A DNA stretch of 64,000 nucleotides from Chryseobacterium sp. ISL-80 (lineage in GTDB: Bacteria; Bacillota; Bacilli; Bacillales; Cytobacillaceae). The notes beneath the pieces are model-generated. The model made no database searches. It was not told the DNA's origin and was given only the letters and a program-made list of their open reading frames with translations. Positions 30,062 through 39,265 of the stretch are shown piece by piece (the stretch's first letter is position 1; each line of letters opens with the position of its first letter). Where the stretch lies: the NCBI GenBank assembly GCA_018613055.1, contig JAGGQZ010000003.1, forward strand, positions 62,001-126,000. The letters are read 5' to 3'. The position numbers and the translations under genes are program-made.

Positions 30062-30727
30062 ATGGTTAATGGAGGATATGACGTCTACCATACGAACAAT
30101 TCTGGAAACAAAAGAAAAATCACCGTCAGCGGCGAAGGGATTGTTTACTCTGCACCAAACAGGGCAACAGCTACAGTAGGAGTTCGGACAGAAAATCCAA
30201 ACCTTCAAGCCGCCCAGACAGAGAATGCCGAAAAGTCTACTTCGATGTTAAGAGCATTACAAAACCTGGGGATCGCAAAGGATGATATAAAAACGGCAGA
30301 TTTCCGGATCGACCCCATCTATACCTATGAGGAAGGCAAGCAGTTATTTCAGGGGTATCGTGTCACGCATTTGTATACCGTCACCATCAGGGATCTTGCC
30401 CAGGCGGGATTGGTCATTGATACGGCTGTGGCCAATGGTGCGAATGAGGTCATGAACATTCAATTCTCAGTCGCAGAGCCTCAAGCCTTATATAACCAGG
30501 CACTTTCAATGGCAGTAATCGATTCATACAACAAAGCACAAACAGTCACCCGGACGCTGGGATACCAAACTTCCATTTCCCCTCTCTCCATTACCGAAGA
30601 AACCCAAAAAGGATCTCCAGGCCCATTCCTGGTTGCTTCAATGGACACAAGCAGTGCAAAAGGAACGCCCATAGAACCGGGCAAGCTGGAGATTAAGGCA
30701 ACCGTGACCGGAACGTATATTGTTTGA
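30062..30727 (+). CDS. SIMPL (DUF541) domain protein
   Basis: A 221-residue protein with the full SIMPL domain. It has the opening ITVSGEGIVYSAPNRATATVGV, NAEKSTSMLRALQNLGI, and a closing repeat of beta strands (LEIKATVTGTYIV). Most SIMPL proteins are exported, but no signal peptide or membrane anchor is visible here. The ATG follows GGAGGG. Function of the family is poorly defined (interaction with kinases, oxidative stress, and surface roles have been proposed). Confidence 0.85.
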   Translation: MVNGGYDVYHTNNSGNKRKITVSGEGIVYSAPNRATATVGVRTENPNLQAAQTENAEKSTSMLRALQNLGIAKDDIKTADFRIDPIYTYEEGKQLFQGYRVTHLYTVTIRDLAQAGLVIDTAVANGANEVMNIQFSVAEPQALYNQALSMAVIDSYNKAQTVTRTLGYQTSISPLSITEETQKGSPGPFLVASMDTSSAKGTPIEPGKLEIKATVTGTYIV

Positions 30728-30735
30728 TAAAAATC

Positions 30736-30760
30736 GAAGCCAGGCTGTCCGCCTGGCTTC
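30736..30760 (+). terminator. Hairpin after the SIMPL gene
   Basis: GAAGCCAGGC and GCCTGGCTTC arms with a 5-nt loop. A weak T-rich tail (TGTATTGCTT) follows. Confidence 0.6.
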
Positions 30761-30930
30761 TGTATTGCTTGAATACTTGACTGAGGACCACTATAAGCAG
30801 GAAAACTCTGAAGGTAAAAAGGACCATCACCAAAATGTGGATCTCTCTTTTCTCCTGACACAATTTGTCTATATTCACTTTTTGATTTTTAAGTTAAAAT
30901 ACCTCTATAAGTATATCTGGGAGGTTCATC

Positions 30931-31293
30931 ATGAAGAAGTTATTCGCAGCATTCCTGTTCGTCTTATTAATCACCGGCTGTTCTGGCGGTACTTATACGG
31001 ATGTTTCAGTCGACAAGGCAAAAGAATTGATTGATAGCGGAGAAGTTCAGGTCCTGGATGTCCGGACACCGGATGAGTTCGCTGCCGGCCATATACCCGG
31101 CGCAAAATTAGTTCCGCTGCAAGTCATCGAAAGCATGATTTCAGAGCTTGACCAAGACGAAAAATATCTGGTCGTTTGCCGCAGCGGAAACCGCTCAACC
31201 GAGGCTAGTGGTATTTTGGCGGATAAAGGATTCAAGAATATCTATAATATGACCGGCGGATTGAATGAGTGGAAGTATGATCTTGAACAATAA
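30931..31293 (+). CDS. Rhodanese-domain lipoprotein
   Basis: A 120-residue secreted protein with a lipoprotein signal peptide (lipobox LITGC, Cys17) and a single rhodanese domain. The active-site loop CRSGNRS and the motifs LDVRTPDEFAAGHIPGA and GGLNEWK are intact, so sulfurtransferase activity is plausible on the outer face of the membrane. The start follows GGGAGG. It is one of two single-domain rhodaneses in the window, with yqhL. Confidence 0.9.
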   Translation: MKKLFAAFLFVLLITGCSGGTYTDVSVDKAKELIDSGEVQVLDVRTPDEFAAGHIPGAKLVPLQVIESMISELDQDEKYLVVCRSGNRSTEASGILADKGFKNIYNMTGGLNEWKYDLEQ

Positions 31294-31296
31294 TCC

Positions 31297-31331
31297 AAAA
31301 AGCATCTCGTGATTTTAACGAGATGCTTTTA
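31297..31331 (+). terminator. Terminator of the rhodanese lipoprotein gene
   Basis: AAAAGCATCTCGT and ACGAGATGCTTTT arms with a 6-nt loop, then TATTATG. Confidence 0.85.
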
Positions 31332-31344
31332 TTATGCTAGTGAA

Positions 31345-31385
31345 ATAAAAAAAGGAACCTGCTGGCAAAATGCCGCAGATTCCTG
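31345..31385 (-). terminator. Terminator of the aroQ-yqhT-efp unit
   Basis: On the minus strand AGGAATCTGC pairs with GCAGGTTCCT and T7 follows. Confidence 0.8.
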
Positions 31386-31390
31386 AAAAA

Positions 31391-31948
31391 TTATGCACGT
31401 GATACATAAGATGAATCTGTAGTGTTGATGATCAGTTTGTCGCCCTGGTTTATGAAGAAAGGAACCTGTACTGTCAGGCCAGTTTCCAATGTCGCAGACT
31501 TAGTGCCGCCAGAAGAAGTGTCACCTTTGATACCAGGTTCTGTTTCTGTTACTTCCAATTCAACACTGTTAGGAAGCTCGACACCAAGAGTTTCATGGCC
31601 GAATTGCATGATGTATACTTCCATGTTTTCCTTAAGGAATTTCAACTCATATTCAATAGAAGCGCCGGGCAATTCAATTTGCTCGTAAGACTCATTGTCC
31701 ATGAATACGTGCTGGTCGCCGCTTGCATACAGGTACTGCATTTTGCGGTTCTCGATTTGTGCTTTCGCTACCTTTTCACCCGCACGGAACGTTTTTTCCT
31801 GGATTGCTCCAGTACGAAGGTTACGAAGTTTTGAGCGAACAAACGCTGCTCCTTTTCCTGGCTTTACGTGTTGGAAATCAAGAACACGCCAAATGCCATT
31901 GTCCACTTCGATTGTTAAACCGGTACGGAAATCGTTAACTGAAATCAT
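31391..31948 (-). CDS. efp: Elongation factor P
   Basis: Relieves ribosome stalling at polyproline. The 185-residue protein has the KOW-like N-terminal domain with the modified-loop lysine at position 32 (VKPGKGAAF), followed by two OB-fold domains. It ends in [13 protein letters not shown], with the conserved GDKLIINT motif just upstream. Downstream of yqhT, as in B. subtilis. Confidence 0.97.
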   Translation of the reverse strand: MISVNDFRTGLTIEVDNGIWRVLDFQHVKPGKGAAFVRSKLRNLRTGAIQEKTFRAGEKVAKAQIENRKMQYLYASGDQHVFMDNESYEQIELPGASIEYELKFLKENMEVYIMQFGHETLGVELPNSVELEVTETEPGIKGDTSSGGTKSATLETGLTVQVPFFINQGDKLIINTTDSSYVSRA

Positions 31949-31969
31949 TATTTGTCCTCCTAATGTGTC

Positions 31970-33031
31970 CTATAGTATGATGAGCTCTTTCGTAGAATGT
32001 GTCAGTGACTCATTATGGTCGAGGGTAATCACCGTATCATCCTCAATCCTTACCCCGCCAAGGCCAGCAATGTAAATTCCCGGCTCGACCGTCACCACCA
32101 TACCTGTTTCAAGTATGGTGTCTGAGCGGAATGATAGGCCAGGCCCTTCATGTACTTCCAGACCAATTCCATGACCCGTAGAATGGCCAAAATACTCGCC
32201 ATATCCCTTTTCAGTGATCAAGTTCCTTGTCAAAGCATCCGCTTCCTTGCCTGTCATGCCAGGTTTGATGCCTGCCATACCGCGAAGCTGGGCTTCAAGC
32301 ACAATATCATAGATTTCCTTAAGCTTATCAGAAGGATTCCCTATTGCTACTGTACGAGTGATATCAGATACATACCCATTATAATATGCCCCATAATCCA
32401 GGGTTACAAAGTCTCCTGTTTCAATCACCTTGTCACTTGCTACTCCGTGCGGAAGGGCCGAACGATAGCCAGAAGCCACAATAATATCGAATGATGACGA
32501 GGTTGCTCCCTGTTTTCTCATAAAGAATTCAAGCTCATTCGATACTTCCAGCTCTGTTCTTCCAGGACGGATAAACTCAAGTATATGTGTAAACGCAGCA
32601 TCTGCGATGGCTGCTGCTTCCTTTAATATCTTAATCTCTGAATCAGTCTTTATCAAGCGTAACTTTTCAATTTCACCAGACACAGGCACTAATTCTGCTT
32701 CGACGGCTTTATCGAAGGTTTTGTAAGCTGAGTATGTAACATGATTTTCTTCAAAGCCTAGCTTCTTGATCCCCAGTTTTTTAGCCTGCTCGGCCACCTC
32801 ATCCTGGATCAATCCTTTATGCAGGACGACTTCATATCCTTCGCACTGCTTGGCTGCCTGCTCTGTATACCTGAAATCGGTGATGAATAAAGCCTTATCA
32901 GCACTAATCAGCACCATGCCTGCCGAACCAGTGAAACCCGTCATATATCGGCGATTGTAGTCGCTTGTAACGAGCATCCCATCAATTCCAAGCCTTTGGA
33001 AACTTTCGCGCAACTTTTGTATTTTTTCCAT
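31970..33031 (-). CDS. yqhT: Xaa-Pro dipeptidase (M24B family)
   Basis: Metallopeptidase with the creatinase/prolidase fold. The 353-residue product has the N-terminal domain (1-125), then the pita-bread domain. Its metal ligands lie in VTLDYGAYYNGYVSDITRT (two Asp), GHSTGHGIGLEVHEGP (His, Glu) and VTVEPGIYI plus VRIEDD. It is co-directional with efp and aroQ (16-22 bp gaps). Confidence 0.93.
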   Translation of the reverse strand: MEKIQKLRESFQRLGIDGMLVTSDYNRRYMTGFTGSAGMVLISADKALFITDFRYTEQAAKQCEGYEVVLHKGLIQDEVAEQAKKLGIKKLGFEENHVTYSAYKTFDKAVEAELVPVSGEIEKLRLIKTDSEIKILKEAAAIADAAFTHILEFIRPGRTELEVSNELEFFMRKQGATSSSFDIIVASGYRSALPHGVASDKVIETGDFVTLDYGAYYNGYVSDITRTVAIGNPSDKLKEIYDIVLEAQLRGMAGIKPGMTGKEADALTRNLITEKGYGEYFGHSTGHGIGLEVHEGPGLSFRSDTILETGMVVTVEPGIYIAGLGGVRIEDDTVITLDHNESLTHSTKELIIL

Positions 33032-33047
33032 AACCTATTCCTCCTCT

Positions 33048-33485
33048 TTAACTTTCTTCTCTTTTGAATGCTTCAAGCGCGAGTTCATAGCCAAGAAGCC
33101 CCAGTCCTGCAATCTGTCCCTTGGATACAGGGGCGACCACTGATTTGTGCCTGAATTCTTCCCTCTGGTATACATTAGAGATATGTACTTCGATAACCGG
33201 ACAGGTAATTCCTGCTATCGCGTCCCTTATGGCATAGCTATAATGGGTGAATGCCCCGGGATTGAAGATGATTCCGTCTATACCAGTGTCCTCTGCCTCA
33301 TGGAGTTTGTCAATCAGTTCCCCTTCATGATTGGATTGAAAACAGACAACCTCCATTTGCTTCTCGGTCCCTAGCTGGATCATACGTTCTTCCAAATCCC
33401 TCAAAGTGCTGACACCATATATTCCGGGCTCTCTTTTCCCAAGGCGGTTCAAATTTGGACCATTGAGCATAAGTATTTTTTTCAT
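33048..33485 (-). CDS. aroQ: 3-Dehydroquinate dehydratase, type II
   Basis: Third step of the shikimate pathway. The 145-residue product has the catalytic tyrosine in REPGIYG (about Tyr23), the FNPGAFTHYSYAIRDAI segment, and the VEVHISN histidine motif. The type II enzyme is a dodecamer. Shikimate kinase (aroK) is also in this window, about 18 kb away. Confidence 0.95.
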   Translation of the reverse strand: MKKILMLNGPNLNRLGKREPGIYGVSTLRDLEERMIQLGTEKQMEVVCFQSNHEGELIDKLHEAEDTGIDGIIFNPGAFTHYSYAIRDAIAGITCPVIEVHISNVYQREEFRHKSVVAPVSKGQIAGLGLLGYELALEAFKREES

Positions 33486-33565
33486 GTTCAGGCTCCCGTA
33501 AAAAAAGAATGTTCACTAAGAACATTCTATCATAACTATTTTTGCGAAAACTACTTCCAGCCGCC

Positions 33566-34081
33566 TCAAGAGGTGATCTCCTGACGATTTTTTTCCTTGT
33601 TGCGATTCTCATTTTCCTCATAGGATATAGAATAACCGACAAACACACCATATAGCACATAGAAACAAAGCGAAGTGACCAAGGTGTTTTTTGACAGGTC
33701 CCAGAATGGTTTGATACCAGGGAACAGCGGATTGAGCACATAAAATACAAGGAAAAACAGCGCAACCCCAAAGGCGGCACCAGCCCACATGGTATTCAGC
33801 TTCCTCATAGCCACATAATAGACCATGGCGGCACCTGCTGAAAAAATGCCAATCGCTATGATTGAAATGACTGTCCCAAGCCACTGCTGCTTCCATTCTC
33901 CCAATGCCCAGGGTTCCAGGATCACGTTTGGGCGGATCTCGGTAAAATTAAATATATAGGCCAGATAAGCCAGCGCGCTCCAAAAAATCCCACCGAACAA
34001 TCCTGTAACGATGCTCATCGCAATGAATGACATCGGTTTTTCTCTTTGATCCTGTTCTAAGTTGCCATGATTTTCTGCCAT
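33566..34081 (-). CDS. yqhR: YqhR-family membrane protein
   Basis: A 171-residue protein with four predicted membrane helices and charged, hydrophilic ends. I chose ATG 34081 after GGAGG rather than the upstream 34120. The family is conserved next to aroQ-yqhT in Bacilli; function unknown. Confidence 0.85.
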   Translation of the reverse strand: MAENHGNLEQDQREKPMSFIAMSIVTGLFGGIFWSALAYLAYIFNFTEIRPNVILEPWALGEWKQQWLGTVISIIAIGIFSAGAAMVYYVAMRKLNTMWAGAAFGVALFFLVFYVLNPLFPGIKPFWDLSKNTLVTSLCFYVLYGVFVGYSISYEENENRNKEKNRQEITS

Positions 34082-34390
34082 TTGTTGCACCTCCGGTTTT
34101 AGTATGTCCCTGTTGTTCAAATGAATTGCATATCTTGAAAAAATGTTACGGAGGCTTGTTCTTCATATAGAGGTTTTTTAGGATTTTTAGTAAAATGAAA
34201 TTAACAGAAATCTTTCTCGTCTTAAGTCCAAATGCCATGAAAATGGAAATCTTTCGTTTAAGTCGCTTTTAAAAAGGAAAAAGTAGCAGGAGAAGAGTAT
34301 AATATCGAAGAATTTGTATAAAGTAATCGATGGTAAGTTTAAAAGCTGGTGAAATTGCTCATGATGCTAGTAGGGAGGTGGCTTTCTTCG
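34082..34390. other. yqhR-yqhP divergent intergenic region
   Basis: About 310 bp without a credible gene. A TATAAT at 34298-34303 points toward yqhP, but no good -35 is present at the right distance. In B. subtilis yqhQ lies in this neighbourhood; I see no trace of it here. Confidence 0.5.
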
Positions 34391-34756
34391 ATGAATCGAA
34401 CTTTTAAGTATATTTTTTCAGGGCTGATTGTCCTTGCAATTTTTGGTTTCGCCTTTACGCTGTTTACCGATCCTGTAAGTATTCTTGTTACGATGGCAAC
34501 AATTGCGTTGATTGGTGCTGCAATCTATTTCCTCGTGACCCGCCTGTCGGGATCAAGTGCGGGCAGGGAGCAAAAGCGCGCATTCCAAAAGGCAGCAAAG
34601 CGGTCCAAAAAACGGTTCCAGGCAAAAGAAGCAAATGCATCCTCTAAGCGTTCAAAGATAAAATCCCTTGCATCGGCTCGGAAAAAGAAGGATGCTTCGC
34701 ACTTGACAGTCATAGACGGTAAGAAAAGCAGGAAAAAAAATCGGGCTTCCTTTTAG
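34391..34756 (+). CDS. yqhP: YqhP/SA1362-like membrane protein
   Basis: A 121-residue protein from the ATG at 34391, which follows GGGAGGT. It has two membrane helices (about 8-25 and 31-50) and then a very basic tail (Lys/Arg/Ser rich) that is likely cytosolic. I recognise the small Firmicutes family that includes YqhP. An earlier ATG at 34349 is less likely. Function unknown. Confidence 0.75.
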   Translation: MNRTFKYIFSGLIVLAIFGFAFTLFTDPVSILVTMATIALIGAAIYFLVTRLSGSSAGREQKRAFQKAAKRSKKRFQAKEANASSKRSKIKSLASARKKKDASHLTVIDGKKSRKKNRASF

Positions 34757-34772
34757 AGCTCGATTTTTTTGA
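34737..34772 (+). terminator. Terminator of yqhP
   Basis: ATCGGGCT and AGAGCTCGAT arms, then T7; A-rich on the left. Possibly shared with convergent yqhO. Confidence 0.6.
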
Positions 34773-34783
34773 TTTATAAAGAA

Positions 34784-35668
34784 TCAGTAGCACCATGATT
34801 TGAAAAATTTTTCCGCATTCTTCTTTCCCAGTTCGATCAACTCTTGTTTTCTCTCATCCGACAGTTGGAATTCGGTGGTCAAATTCCCCTCCGTTGGAAT
34901 GAATATGATATTCTTTTCATGCTTTCGCGAAATGTATCTGGAATCATGAGCATCCTTCATCGTCTCAAATAATGCTTCAAATAATTGCAGGGCATTTTTT
35001 ATTTTATTCGTTGGCTGCTGGATCAGGTTTTGACTTAGCTTGACACCAAGTACTGGGCGTACTTTTTTCACATTTTCCTGGTCAAATAACCACATCGGAA
35101 AATTGCTTAGCACTCCGCCATCTACAACGATGTTCGCACCGACCCGGTCCCGCAGTTTTACCGGCTCGAAAAAGAACGGGAGACTGCAGCTCATTCTGAT
35201 CGCCCTTGCCACAGGGAACGTCCTTGGATCAACACCATACTTTGGAAGATCATCAGGCAGGATCAATAATCTGCCGTTTGTGAGGTCCGAAGCGATGATC
35301 CGCAATGCATCAGGGGCGAGATCGCCAAATGTACGAAGCCCTCTGGCAGCCAGCACCTCCGCTATCCACCATTCCAATTCGTCTCCTTTATACAGTCCCA
35401 GCCGCCAGTATACAAAAAGCCATTTCGTCAAGGCCGACGGGAAGATCGTTTTCCTCGAATCGAGAAATTTTTTTAGGTCCAGTTCATCCAGAATGCCGGC
35501 CATCTCCGTACTTGTGTAGCCGGCAGCAAGCAAGCCAGCGATCAACGAACCCGCACTTGTTCCTGCGACTCTTTTAAAACGGAACCCTCGCTCCTCAATC
35601 GCGGCACAGGCACCAACCAGTGCCAATCCTTTGATTCCTCCGCCGGAAAAAACGCCGTCAATATACAT
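34784..35668 (-). CDS. yqhO: Patatin-like phospholipase
   Basis: Lipid acyl hydrolase with a Ser-Asp dyad. From ATG 35668 (eight bases after GGGAG) it has 294 residues. Motifs: the oxyanion glycine loop SGGGIKG (about 8-14), the nucleophile elbow GTSAG with Ser38, and DGG (catalytic Asp) in VVDGGVLSNFP. No signal peptide, so cytosolic. Substrate not predictable. Confidence 0.9.
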   Translation of the reverse strand: MYIDGVFSGGGIKGLALVGACAAIEERGFRFKRVAGTSAGSLIAGLLAAGYTSTEMAGILDELDLKKFLDSRKTIFPSALTKWLFVYWRLGLYKGDELEWWIAEVLAARGLRTFGDLAPDALRIIASDLTNGRLLILPDDLPKYGVDPRTFPVARAIRMSCSLPFFFEPVKLRDRVGANIVVDGGVLSNFPMWLFDQENVKKVRPVLGVKLSQNLIQQPTNKIKNALQLFEALFETMKDAHDSRYISRKHEKNIIFIPTEGNLTTEFQLSDERKQELIELGKKNAEKFFKSWCY

Positions 35669-35834
35669 ATGAGCCACTCCCGTCGATGTAATCCCATCTT
35701 TACATCTTTAAGCGCTTCATTTGTAAAATAGTACGGCGTACAAGTAGAAAATTTCGGTTCAGTACCACAATAGAATTTAAGTGAAAATCACCTTAGCTAT
35801 GCTGTGTACAGGAAGAGACAATCTTAATTTCTCC

Positions 35835-36860
35835 TTAAGTGAAATATTGTATTTCTGCTTCCGGAAAAAAGGAATGGATATAGCCGCGGATAGTTTCTTC
35901 AAGGTCTTTTGCTTCATCGGTCTGATAGACATACTTGCCAATTCCGTACCTTCCCCATTTGTATTTCCGTTTCTCTTCATCCATTTCCAGTTTAGATTTA
36001 GGATAACGCTTCTGAATGACATTTTTCGCAGGCTTGGTGAAGCGGTGCTGAATCAGCTCAAAACTTAGCCCAGTCAGGTCGATTCCTTCCAGCGAATGGC
36101 TCAGCCTTTCGAATAATTCCTGATAACCTTCTCTCCAGCCCTCATGGATATAGATTGGCGCCACGATGAAACCAAGCGGGTAACCTGCCTTTGCCACCTT
36201 TCTCGCCGCCTCCAGCCTTTCATCAAAAGATGATGTTCCTGGTTCAAAGTTTTTGATCACGTAACGGGCATTGACGCTGAAGCGGAATCTTGTTTTGCCA
36301 TTATGTTTTGCGTCTAGCAGGTGATCAACATGATGATACTTAGTAACAAAGCGAAGCTGTCCATACTCTGATTCACCAAAGAATTCAATCGTTTTCTTTA
36401 AAGCGTGGGTTAAATGGTCAATGCCAACGATATCAGAGGTACATGCAGCTTCAAACCTGGTGATTTCAGGCTTCCTTTCATCCATGTACTTTTGAGCCTG
36501 ATCGAAAATCTCCTCGAGATTCACATACGTACGGATATAAGGCTTGCTGCCAAGTGTCGTCTGCAAATAACAATAATGGCAATGGCCCATGCAGCCGGTC
36601 GCAAGCGGGATGGCGTATTCAGCGGACGGTTTGGAGGTGTCAAACTTCAGCGTCTTCCTGACCCCGACAACCAATGTCGATTTGGCATTCCGGTACTGCT
36701 GCAGTTCATTGTCGCCAGGGATATTTCGCACCTGATTATGTGAAGTTGTCTCCCGGATTTCCAGTCCCATTTTCTCGAACTTTTCCTTTAATTCCCGCCC
36801 GAGCGGATATTCCAATGCCCTCGGCTCGATATAAACAAGCTGTGGTACAAAAGCTTTCAT
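35835..36860 (-). CDS. splB: Spore photoproduct lyase
   Basis: Radical SAM enzyme that reverses the spore photoproduct (5-thyminyl-5,6-dihydrothymine) during germination. The 341-residue protein binds the 4Fe-4S cluster through Cys90, Cys94 and Cys97 (CMGHCHYC). The conserved hydrogen-donor cysteine is at 140 (FEAACTSD). The splA gene that precedes splB in B. subtilis is not seen. Confidence 0.96.
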   Translation of the reverse strand: MKAFVPQLVYIEPRALEYPLGRELKEKFEKMGLEIRETTSHNQVRNIPGDNELQQYRNAKSTLVVGVRKTLKFDTSKPSAEYAIPLATGCMGHCHYCYLQTTLGSKPYIRTYVNLEEIFDQAQKYMDERKPEITRFEAACTSDIVGIDHLTHALKKTIEFFGESEYGQLRFVTKYHHVDHLLDAKHNGKTRFRFSVNARYVIKNFEPGTSSFDERLEAARKVAKAGYPLGFIVAPIYIHEGWREGYQELFERLSHSLEGIDLTGLSFELIQHRFTKPAKNVIQKRYPKSKLEMDEEKRKYKWGRYGIGKYVYQTDEAKDLEETIRGYIHSFFPEAEIQYFT

Positions 36861-36897
36861 CTTTAATTCCTCATTTCATTCCATATGTCAGTAGTGT

Positions 36898-36926
36898 TAG
36901 TATGGGCAGAAATGAAAAAAGAGGAT
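36898..36926 (-). promoter_or_regulatory. Candidate sigma-G promoter of splB
   Basis: CATACTA on the minus strand (36898-36904) is a perfect sigma-G -10. The -35 about 18 bp upstream is a poor match, so this rests on the -10 and on the known forespore expression of spl genes. Confidence 0.4.
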
Positions 36927-36950
36927 GGAAAAAATATTTCCATCCTCCTG
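36922..36950 (-). terminator. Terminator of the DUF1646 gene
   Basis: On the minus strand AGGATGGAAA and TTTCCATCCT arms with a short loop, then CTTTTTTC. Confidence 0.8.
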
Positions 36951-36980
36951 GCTCATAGAGATTACAATACGGTCAACCAG

Positions 36981-37991
36981 TTAGAAAATAAACAGGACAA
37001 TATAATAAAGGAACATTGTAAGCAGACCGACTGGGACCCCGAAAGCCGACCATTCCCTGCTGGTTATATTTAGTTTTCCAGCAGCGATAATATTCGGGAT
37101 ATTACCCGGAATCAGCATGCCCCCGCTAATGACCAGGCCAAGCAAAACGGCCCGGATTGTTCCAGAGTCCATTGCAGGACTAATTTCTGCTGCAGCAAGG
37201 GTAGCATTATCCAGGATCGCAGATATCATGTTAATCCAATATAACATTGCTGGCGAAAGACCTATAACATATGTTTTGATAAGTAGCTCAAACCCATGTC
37301 CAAGAAATGTAAGACCCATTACGAATAGATAGATTTTAAAAGACCGAACAGCAATTTCCTCGTATGACTCAGGACGAGAGGCAGACTTCAAATTGCTTTT
37401 TTCACCATTTGGTCTTACAAGGATAATGGACATCACGCCAAAAATAATTAATGCTGGAAGAACTTCTCTCCCTATCAACTCCAGTAAATAAAAGAAGTCC
37501 TTGTCCAATCTGCTGATTGTGATTGTGGCTAATGGCTCACCAATCGGTGTCAAGGCAGCACCAAGTCCGATCGAGAAGCATGCCAATACGGTAAAACGAA
37601 CTTCAGATTTACGATCGAGCGGAAGAACCTTTATAATCATAACCAGAATAATAGCAGCAATGATGGCAGTTATAACACTAGATGCCAGTCCAAGAAAAAC
37701 AACCGTCAAACCGAAAAATAACCTGGGAGACAGTAATCTGCTTCCCCATAGGATCGATTTTTCCAATTCCGCCTTAAACCACTTGGCAAGCAGACCAGCT
37801 GCTAATACCGCAATCGTGATATTGATAGGGTCTATCACCGCTTTTTCGATGAGCTGCCGATCCATCACCCCACTAATAGTTGCTGACGCAAGACCCATAG
37901 CAAATAAAAAAAACTCCAAATTATGTTCAATCGTTTTTATGGAAAAAGGCAAAAATAAAACCAACAGCAAAATAATAATTAACCCAATCAT
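36981..37991 (-). CDS. DUF1646 family membrane transporter
   Basis: A 336-residue integral membrane protein with about 10 helices. I recognise the DUF1646 family, thought to be cation:proton antiporter-like. It has the conserved NMISAILDNATLAAAEISP helix break and the GGMLIPGNIPNIIAAGKL loop typical of ion transporter superfamily members. ATG 37991 follows GGGGAAG. An upstream in-frame start at 38033 is less likely. Substrate unknown. Confidence 0.75.
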   Translation of the reverse strand: MIGLIIILLLVLFLPFSIKTIEHNLEFFLFAMGLASATISGVMDRQLIEKAVIDPINITIAVLAAGLLAKWFKAELEKSILWGSRLLSPRLFFGLTVVFLGLASSVITAIIAAIILVMIIKVLPLDRKSEVRFTVLACFSIGLGAALTPIGEPLATITISRLDKDFFYLLELIGREVLPALIIFGVMSIILVRPNGEKSNLKSASRPESYEEIAVRSFKIYLFVMGLTFLGHGFELLIKTYVIGLSPAMLYWINMISAILDNATLAAAEISPAMDSGTIRAVLLGLVISGGMLIPGNIPNIIAAGKLNITSREWSAFGVPVGLLTMFLYYIVLFIF

Positions 37992-38103
37992 CGCTTCCCC
38001 TGTCCTTTTTTCTACTTCTTTTACTATATACATAGGAGCAATCCTAATATTTAGAACATGGAGTTTTATGTTTCATGGAAAGGAATTGAGAATTTAAGCA
38101 TAG

Positions 38104-38132
38104 AAATAGCCACGGCCTGGGCCGTGGCTATA
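38104..38132. terminator. Hairpin downstream of nrdJ
   Basis: ATAGCCACGG and CCGTGGCTAT are perfect arms around a 5-6 nt loop. Only a weak T-run follows on the minus strand. It probably ends the nrdJ transcript. Confidence 0.6.
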
Positions 38133-38146
38133 CTATTGATTCTATT

Positions 38147-39265
38147 TTATAAACCACACTTTAATTGCGCGTTACAGTTTGTGCAAGTATTACAGCCGCC
38201 GATTTCCTTCACTTCGCCTTTGCGGCACACCGGACATGTGTTGCCGACTTCAGAGCCGATCGTTACGTTAGTAGAACGCAATTCATTGATCGTGTCGACA
38301 AGCACAACATGCTGCTTTTGTTTCTCTTTCTTTTCAACGTCATCGTCCATTGAGTTCTCTTCTGCTTTAAGCGTCAATACTTGAGAATCGCGGGAGCCGT
38401 CAACATAAACAGTTCCGCCTTTCGCTCCTCCTTTATAAAGACGCTCATATACCTTTTCCACCTGCTCAACGCTGTAACCCTTCGGCGCGTTGACTGTCTT
38501 GCTGATCGAGCTGTCGATCCAGCGCTGGATGACACACTGCACATCAGCATGTGCTTCAGGAGCCAATTCCATCGCAGATACGAACCAGTTCGGCAGGTTC
38601 TCCGGATCTGCCTCCGGATTACAGTCAAGATATTCCTGGACGATATCCGCCTTCACCTCGATGAACTTGCCCAGCCGGCCGCTTCTAAAGTAAGAGAAGC
38701 TGAAGTACGGCTCAAGGCCTGTACTGACCCCAACCATTGTCCCAGTTGATCCCGTAGGAGCAACAGTCAATAAGTGTGAATTGCGAATTCCGTTCTCAAG
38801 GATTGATTCACGAATATCCTCAGGCATTTTCTTCATGAAACCAGTGTTTGTGAATGCCTTACGAAGTCTGTTTGTTTCTTCTTCTGTTCCGCCTTGAAGG
38901 AATGGGAAGCTTCCCTTTTCCTTGCCCAATTCTACGGATGCTCTGTAAGCAGAAGTCGCAATTGTTTCAAATACTTTATCGACAAGCTGGTTCCCTTCTG
39001 GTGAACCATATTCTGTCTCACAATAGATCAGAAGATCGTGAAGGCCCATGACGCCAAGACCGACACGGCGTTCGCCCAATGCTTGTCTCTTATTATCTTC
39101 AAGGAAGTAAGGAGTCGCATCGATGACATTGTCCTGCATGCGAACACCAACTTCTACCGTACGCTTCAATTTTTCAAAGTTAACTGTTTTGGTTTCCTTG
39201 TCCGCCATTTCTGCAAGGTTAACAGCAGCGAGGTTGCAGACAGAGTTTGGTGCGAGAGGCTGTTC
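38147..39265 (-). CDS. nrdJ: Ribonucleotide reductase class II NrdJ, exon 2
   Basis: C-terminal 372 codons of the adenosylcobalamin-dependent reductase. It begins exactly after the intron with Glu-Gln-Pro-Leu-Ala-Pro-Asn-Ser, continuing the NPCG that ends exon 1. Conserved segments include VAPTGSTGTMVGVSTGLEPYF and a C-terminal zinc-ribbon/redox tail with CPVCRKG and CNTC. An ATG at the end of the intron (39268) makes this look like a separate gene, but no ribosome binding site precedes it. Joined to exon 1 the protein has 852 residues, the normal length. Confidence 0.92.
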   Translation of the reverse strand, partial: EQPLAPNSVCNLAAVNLAEMADKETKTVNFEKLKRTVEVGVRMQDNVIDATPYFLEDNKRQALGERRVGLGVMGLHDLLIYCETEYGSPEGNQLVDKVFETIATSAYRASVELGKEKGSFPFLQGGTEEETNRLRKAFTNTGFMKKMPEDIRESILENGIRNSHLLTVAPTGSTGTMVGVSTGLEPYFSFSYFRSGRLGKFIEVKADIVQEYLDCNPEADPENLPNWFVSAMELAPEAHADVQCVIQRWIDSSISKTVNAPKGYSVEQVEKVYERLYKGGAKGGTVYVDGSRDSQVLTLKAEENSMDDDVEKKEKQKQHVVLVDTINELRSTNVTIGSEVGNTCPVCRKGEVKEIGGCNTCTNCNAQLKCGL

